DNA of 64,000 nt from contig JAIUNJ010000006.1 in assembly GCA_020161855.1 (NCBI GenBank), positions 1 to 64,000 on the forward strand, written 5' to 3'. Numbering within the stretch: the stretch's first letter is position 1; each line of letters opens with the position of its first letter. Positions 61,601 through 64,000 of this stretch are shown here, in pieces. Under the pieces are notes generated by a model that did not search any database, had not been told where the DNA came from, and worked only from the letters and a program-made list of their open reading frames with translations. Origin of the DNA: Pseudomonadota bacterium (GTDB lineage: Bacteria > Pseudomonadota > Alphaproteobacteria > Rhizobiales > Aestuariivirgaceae). Position numbers and translations under genes: made by a program.

Positions 61601-62330
61601 AGGCATCGCCGCAGATACGGCCCGCGCCATGGCCGCGCATCGGATTTTCGGTGCCCAGCCCGGAGCCTATGGTGCTGGTCTGCAGGCCCTGATCGATGAG
61701 GGCATATGGGAAAAGCGCAGCGACCTGGCCGCCGCCTATGTCACCTGGGGAGCCTTCGCCTATGGGGCGGCCAAGGAGGGAGTTGCCAGCGAGGACGCCT
61801 TCCGTCGCCGCCTCGCTGGGATTGAAGCGGTCATCCACAATCAGGACAACCGCGAGCACGACCTACTGGATTCCGACGACTACTATCAGTTCGAGGGTGG
61901 GCTGAGTGCCGCTGTCGAAACGGCTTCGGGCAAGAAGCCCCGCAGCTACCACAATGATCATTCCCGGCCGGAACGGCCCGTCATCCGCACCCTGGATGAG
62001 GAAGTCGCCCGCGTCGTCCGTTCCCGCGTGGTGAACCCGAAATGGATCGATGGGGTGAAACGCCACGGCTACAAGGGCGCCTTCGAGATCGCCGCCACCG
62101 TCGACTACATGTTCGCCTTTGCCGCCACGGCAGACGCGGTGAAATCGCATCACTTCGACCTCGCCTACGACGCCTATCTGGCCGACGATCACACACGCGA
62201 ATTCCTCGCGCAGAACAATCCCCATGCCCTCAGGGAGATCGCCGCGCGCCTCGAGGAAGCCATTGCCCGCGGCCTCTGGCAACCCCGCCTCAATTCCACC
62301 TATGATCGGCTGAAGGACCTGCAGCGATGA
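58656..62330 (+). CDS. cobN: Aerobic cobaltochelatase large subunit CobN
   Basis: CobN, with CobS and CobT, inserts cobalt into hydrogenobyrinic acid a,c-diamide in the aerobic cobalamin path. The 1224-residue product has the family length and blocks: LANYPNKDGRIANGVGYDTP, AIIHNGKHGNLEWLPGKA, LLDSDDYYQFEGGLSAAV and the C-terminal HRDTTRE-equivalent DDHTREFLAQNNP. ATG 58656 overlaps cobW's stop by one base. The cobST genes are not in the window. Confidence 0.97.
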   Translation: MHLLATTTGAIDGAAEAIDLKQDPAEIVVLSAADSELANLARAVDHLAGRIPSVRLANLLLLQHNYAIDLYAEKTLAGAKLIVVRLLGGESYWPYGMASLRALAEERNIQLAVLPGGADADPATLALSTIPPADAERLRRYFAAGGADNARNALLFCASLLGSSIPFEQPVPFASAGVYLRSPGQATGRAGIVFYRSVIEGGQTAPIDALCTALESHGLAVSALYIASLKDKASREQIAAEWQHSPPDVILNATAFAVGDEAQDPLAAFDCPVLQVTLAGSDEESWRQSSRGLGAKDLAMSVVLPELDGRIATRAISFKADQLWHEPTQCRIVTYRPVADRVSFVAEQAAAWVRLRQTPDGQKRVAIILANYPNKDGRIANGVGYDTPASTIAILREMAVMGLAVSPIPDGGNDLIALLQAGRTNSAAKRHSKCQLGIDDYRFHFNQLPEEATAKLESQWGTPETDPFFAEGAFQLPLLELENAVVGIQPARGYNIDPKATYHDPALVPTHGYLATYFWLRHVFRAQAIIHNGKHGNLEWLPGKATALSASCWPEAVLGPIPQLYPFIVNDPGEGTQAKRRTSAVIVDHLTPPLTRAESYGPLKDLEALVDEYYLASGLDRRRIATLKDHILDLTRHHRLDKDAGFTGDDEADLQKLDSFLCDLKEAQIRDGLHVLGASPQGQQETALLVALTRVPRGTAQGSDQSLIRALAGDLGLEAFDPLACDFAASWQGPKPEMLSTVSSDPWRSAGDTVERLELLAQRLVASPQDFDLSCLPATAEVLEAIASRVRPALRDCGPRELDAIRRGLMGQRLRPGPSGAPSRGRLDVLPTGRNFFSIDNRTLPTPTAWNLGKRSAEELLRRHFQDTGQNLVSAGLSAWGTSNMRTGGDDIAQALALIGARPAWDPANWRVTGFEVITLAQLGRPRVDVTLRISGFFRDAFPAQIELLDKAILAVGSLDEPAGDNPIAARMRREASALQEAGIAADTARAMAAHRIFGAQPGAYGAGLQALIDEGIWEKRSDLAAAYVTWGAFAYGAAKEGVASEDAFRRRLAGIEAVIHNQDNREHDLLDSDDYYQFEGGLSAAVETASGKKPRSYHNDHSRPERPVIRTLDEEVARVVRSRVVNPKWIDGVKRHGYKGAFEIAATVDYMFAFAATADAVKSHHFDLAYDAYLADDHTREFLAQNNPHALREIAARLEEAIARGLWQPRLNSTYDRLKDLQR

Positions 62331-62941
62331 CCGAAGAAACAGAACACGACCTCGCCCGCCACCATGAGAAGATGGCCAAGAAGAAGGCCGCCCGCGACAA
62401 GATCATGGCCGGTAAGACCATCGAGCGCGGATTGCTGATCGTCCACACCGGCAAAGGCAAGGGCAAGTCGACGGCAGCCTTCGGCATGGTCTTCCGCTGC
62501 ATCGGCCACGGCTTCAAGTCCGGCGTCATCCAGTTCATCAAGGGGGCCTGGAACACCGGCGAGCGCGGCGTGCTTGAGAAATTCCCGGATCTCGTCACCA
62601 TCAAGGCCATGGGCGAAGGCTTCACCTGGGAGACGCAGGATCGCGCCCGCGACATGGCCCATGCCCGCGCCGCCTGGGACGAGGCCAGGAAGATGATTGC
62701 CGATCCGAGCTACAAGATGGTTCTGCTTGACGAGCTCAACATCGTGCTGCGCTACGACTACCTGCCGCTTGAGGAGGTTCTGGAGGTGTTGAAGTCGCGG
62801 CCCATGGACAAACACATCGTCATCACCGGCCGCAATGCCCGCGAGGAAGTGATCGAACTTGCTGACCTGGTGACGGAGATGGAACAGGTGAAGCACCCAT
62901 TCCGCTCTGGCGTAAAGGCCCAGGCCGGGATCGAATTCTAA
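62327..62941 (+). CDS. cobO: Cob(I)yrinic acid a,c-diamide adenosyltransferase CobO
   Basis: CobO (BtuR/CobA type) adds the adenosyl group to cobalt using ATP. The 204-residue protein has the P-loop HTGKGKGKSTAAFGMVFR at about residues 42-59, and the family's LLDELNIVLRYDYL and GRNAREEVIELADLVTEM. It overlaps cobN by four bases. Its stop shares a CTAA tetranucleotide with the convergent secreted-protein gene. Confidence 0.97.
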   Translation: MTEETEHDLARHHEKMAKKKAARDKIMAGKTIERGLLIVHTGKGKGKSTAAFGMVFRCIGHGFKSGVIQFIKGAWNTGERGVLEKFPDLVTIKAMGEGFTWETQDRARDMAHARAAWDEARKMIADPSYKMVLLDELNIVLRYDYLPLEEVLEVLKSRPMDKHIVITGRNAREEVIELADLVTEMEQVKHPFRSGVKAQAGIEF

Positions 62942-63426
62942 CTGCAGGCCGCCGCAGGGCCGTCCTTGAGCGAGCTTGCCAGCCGGGATACGACGGCATC
63001 ATAATTCTGCTTCTGGTCGGCCGGGTACTCGATACGGAAATTGACCGACAGCGTGCCTTTGCAGGCGCTCAGACTCTTCGCGTAGACGATGCGGCCGTCC
63101 TTGCTGCCGGAATAGATCAGTGAACTGCCGTCATCCGAGCGCTTCACATAGCTGATCTGCCACAACTGCCCGATCTCGCCGTCCAGCCGGTCGTCAGCCT
63201 CGTCGGCAAAGCTGTCAGCGGTCACGTGAGTGCCCCAGACCAGCAACTCCGCATCACCGCCGGTTGTATGATAGGTCAGGCCGTCGCCGTTCTCTGGCTC
63301 AGGCACATCATTCACGAAGCCCGGCGGAATATCGATTTCCACGCCAAAACGGGCATTCTGGTAATGCGACCAATCGGATGCGAAGGCGGCAGTTGTACCG
63401 AGAAAGAAGACAAGCAGGAAGCGCAT
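62938..63426 (-). CDS. Small secreted protein of unknown function
   Basis: A 162-residue protein with a clear signal peptide (MRFLLVFFLGTTAAFA, cut before SDW). The mature part starts WSHYQNARFGVEIDIPPGFV, a pattern seen in several short exported alphaproteobacterial proteins that I cannot name. It has two Cys residues near the C-terminus (one in LSACKGTL, one in the last residues AACS), which may form a disulfide. A longer N-terminus from 63441 is possible. It converges with cobO and diverges from the CbiX-type gene. Confidence 0.75.
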   Translation of the reverse strand: MRFLLVFFLGTTAAFASDWSHYQNARFGVEIDIPPGFVNDVPEPENGDGLTYHTTGGDAELLVWGTHVTADSFADEADDRLDGEIGQLWQISYVKRSDDGSSLIYSGSKDGRIVYAKSLSACKGTLSVNFRIEYPADQKQNYDAVVSRLASSLKDGPAAACS

Positions 63427-63648
63427 GGCCCTAGCTATCAACAGCGACGCAATTGCTCAAGCACAAGTCGCCCAAATCCTTGACGCTGCCACGGCCCGCG
63501 CCTAGCAAAGATGGCAAGCAGCGCCCCAAGATCGACGGGGCTGAGAGCGACTCCGGTGCGGCCGACCCATGGCGGGGCCAACTCCGGAAGCTGCCTTTCC
63601 CCGTAAGTGCACGGGCGGCGTTGTGTTGCGTTGGGAAAGGCATTGAGT

Positions 63649-64000
63649 ATGTCAGGAAAGCTTGGAGTCATGCTGTGCGGCCATGGAAGCCGGGATCGCG
63701 ATGCGGTCAAGGAGTTTGCCGTGCTCGCCGGGCATCTCAAGAAGCGCCTGCCGCAATATCCGGTTGAGTTCGGCTATCTGGAATTTGCCACGCCCATCAT
63801 CCGCGAAAGCCTCGACAAGCTGAGAGCTGGCGGCGCCGAACGCATCCTCGCCGTACCGGGCATGCTCTTCGCAGCGGGCCATGCCAAGAACGACATTCCT
63901 TCCGTTCTCAACACCTATGCGGCGCAGAACAACATCACCATCAACTACGGCAAGGAACTCGGTATTGATCCCCGCATGCTGCGGGCCGCCGGAGACCGCA
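63649..64000 (+). CDS. cbiX: CbiX-type sirohydrochlorin cobaltochelatase/ferrochelatase, N-terminal part (cut by window edge)
   Basis: The first 117 codons are visible. They read MSGKLGVMLCGHGSRDRDAV, with the chelatase motif CGHGSRD and the metal-binding His at residue 12, then EFGYLEFATPIIRESL and AVPGMLFAAGHAKNDIP with the second conserved His (78). This is the CbiX/SirB family, which inserts Co2+ (or Fe2+ in siroheme synthesis) into sirohydrochlorin. GGGAAAGG lies eight bases upstream of the ATG. About 220 bases before it hold no gene I can support. The right end lies outside the window. Confidence 0.9.
   Translation, partial: MSGKLGVMLCGHGSRDRDAVKEFAVLAGHLKKRLPQYPVEFGYLEFATPIIRESLDKLRAGGAERILAVPGMLFAAGHAKNDIPSVLNTYAAQNNITINYGKELGIDPRMLRAAGDR

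Noticed and set aside
63427-63648. Possible second cobalamin riboswitch upstream of the CbiX-type gene
   Set aside because: No B12 box and none of the conserved aptamer core is present.

Overview
The window is chromosomal DNA from an alphaproteobacterium, most likely of the Hyphomicrobiales (Rhizobiales). Lineage markers are a divK-pleD operon, a bifunctional putA divergent from an Lrp-type putR, aerobic cobNO cobalamin genes with CbtAB, small DUF1489 and DUF3572 genes, sdhE next to mfd, and a tatABC-serS-surE operon. Genes are packed tightly, with many ATGA start/stop overlaps. DNA is GC-rich except in the middle of the surface-polysaccharide block. I see no transposase, phage gene, rRNA gene or CRISPR array.

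Layout. 1-16.1 kb is housekeeping: the start of tuf, mfd-sdhE, a frameshifted GNAT gene, recG, small membrane proteins (DUF502, YbaN type), a Sel1-repeat protein, ilvD, a translationally coupled DUF898/M48 peptidase pair, a CoxG-like protein with a lysine-rich tail, queA-tgt (queuosine) and tRNA-Tyr/tRNA-Gly. 16.2-33.8 kb is a surface-polysaccharide island: ugd, a YbhN-like membrane protein, a methyltransferase, a decayed gene, a GT-C type membrane protein, tagD, a 1259-residue multidomain transferase, three further rhamnan-synthesis/glycosyltransferase-like proteins and the dTDP-rhamnose set rfbCADB. It lies between tRNA-Tyr/Gly on the left and rlmB and tRNA-Thr on the right.

35-56.3 kb returns to core genes: a TPR protein, an AhpD-like protein, surE, serS, tatCBA, an ABC ATPase, pleD-divK, DUF3572, a HAD hydrolase, dinB, putA/putR, panC, a GNAT gene, DUF1489, dodecin, a TPR-SPOR protein and a type I secretion pair. 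56.4-64 kb is a cobalt/cobalamin region: a cobalamin riboswitch, then cbtB-cbtA-cobW-cobN-cobO almost without gaps, a small secreted protein on the other strand, and the start of a CbiX-type chelatase.

The least ordinary part is 21.8-30.3 kb. A TagD-type cytidylyltransferase, which would make CDP-glycerol, sits beside one polypeptide that joins a tandem-repeat N-terminus, an RgpF-like half, a TagB/TagF-like glycerophosphotransferase and a GT4-like domain. Two neighbouring proteins share the same N-terminal repeat. With rfbBDAC alongside, the locus looks built for a rhamnose- and glycerol-phosphate-containing (teichoic-acid-like) surface polymer in a Gram-negative cell. That product is an inference; the domain content is read from sequence.
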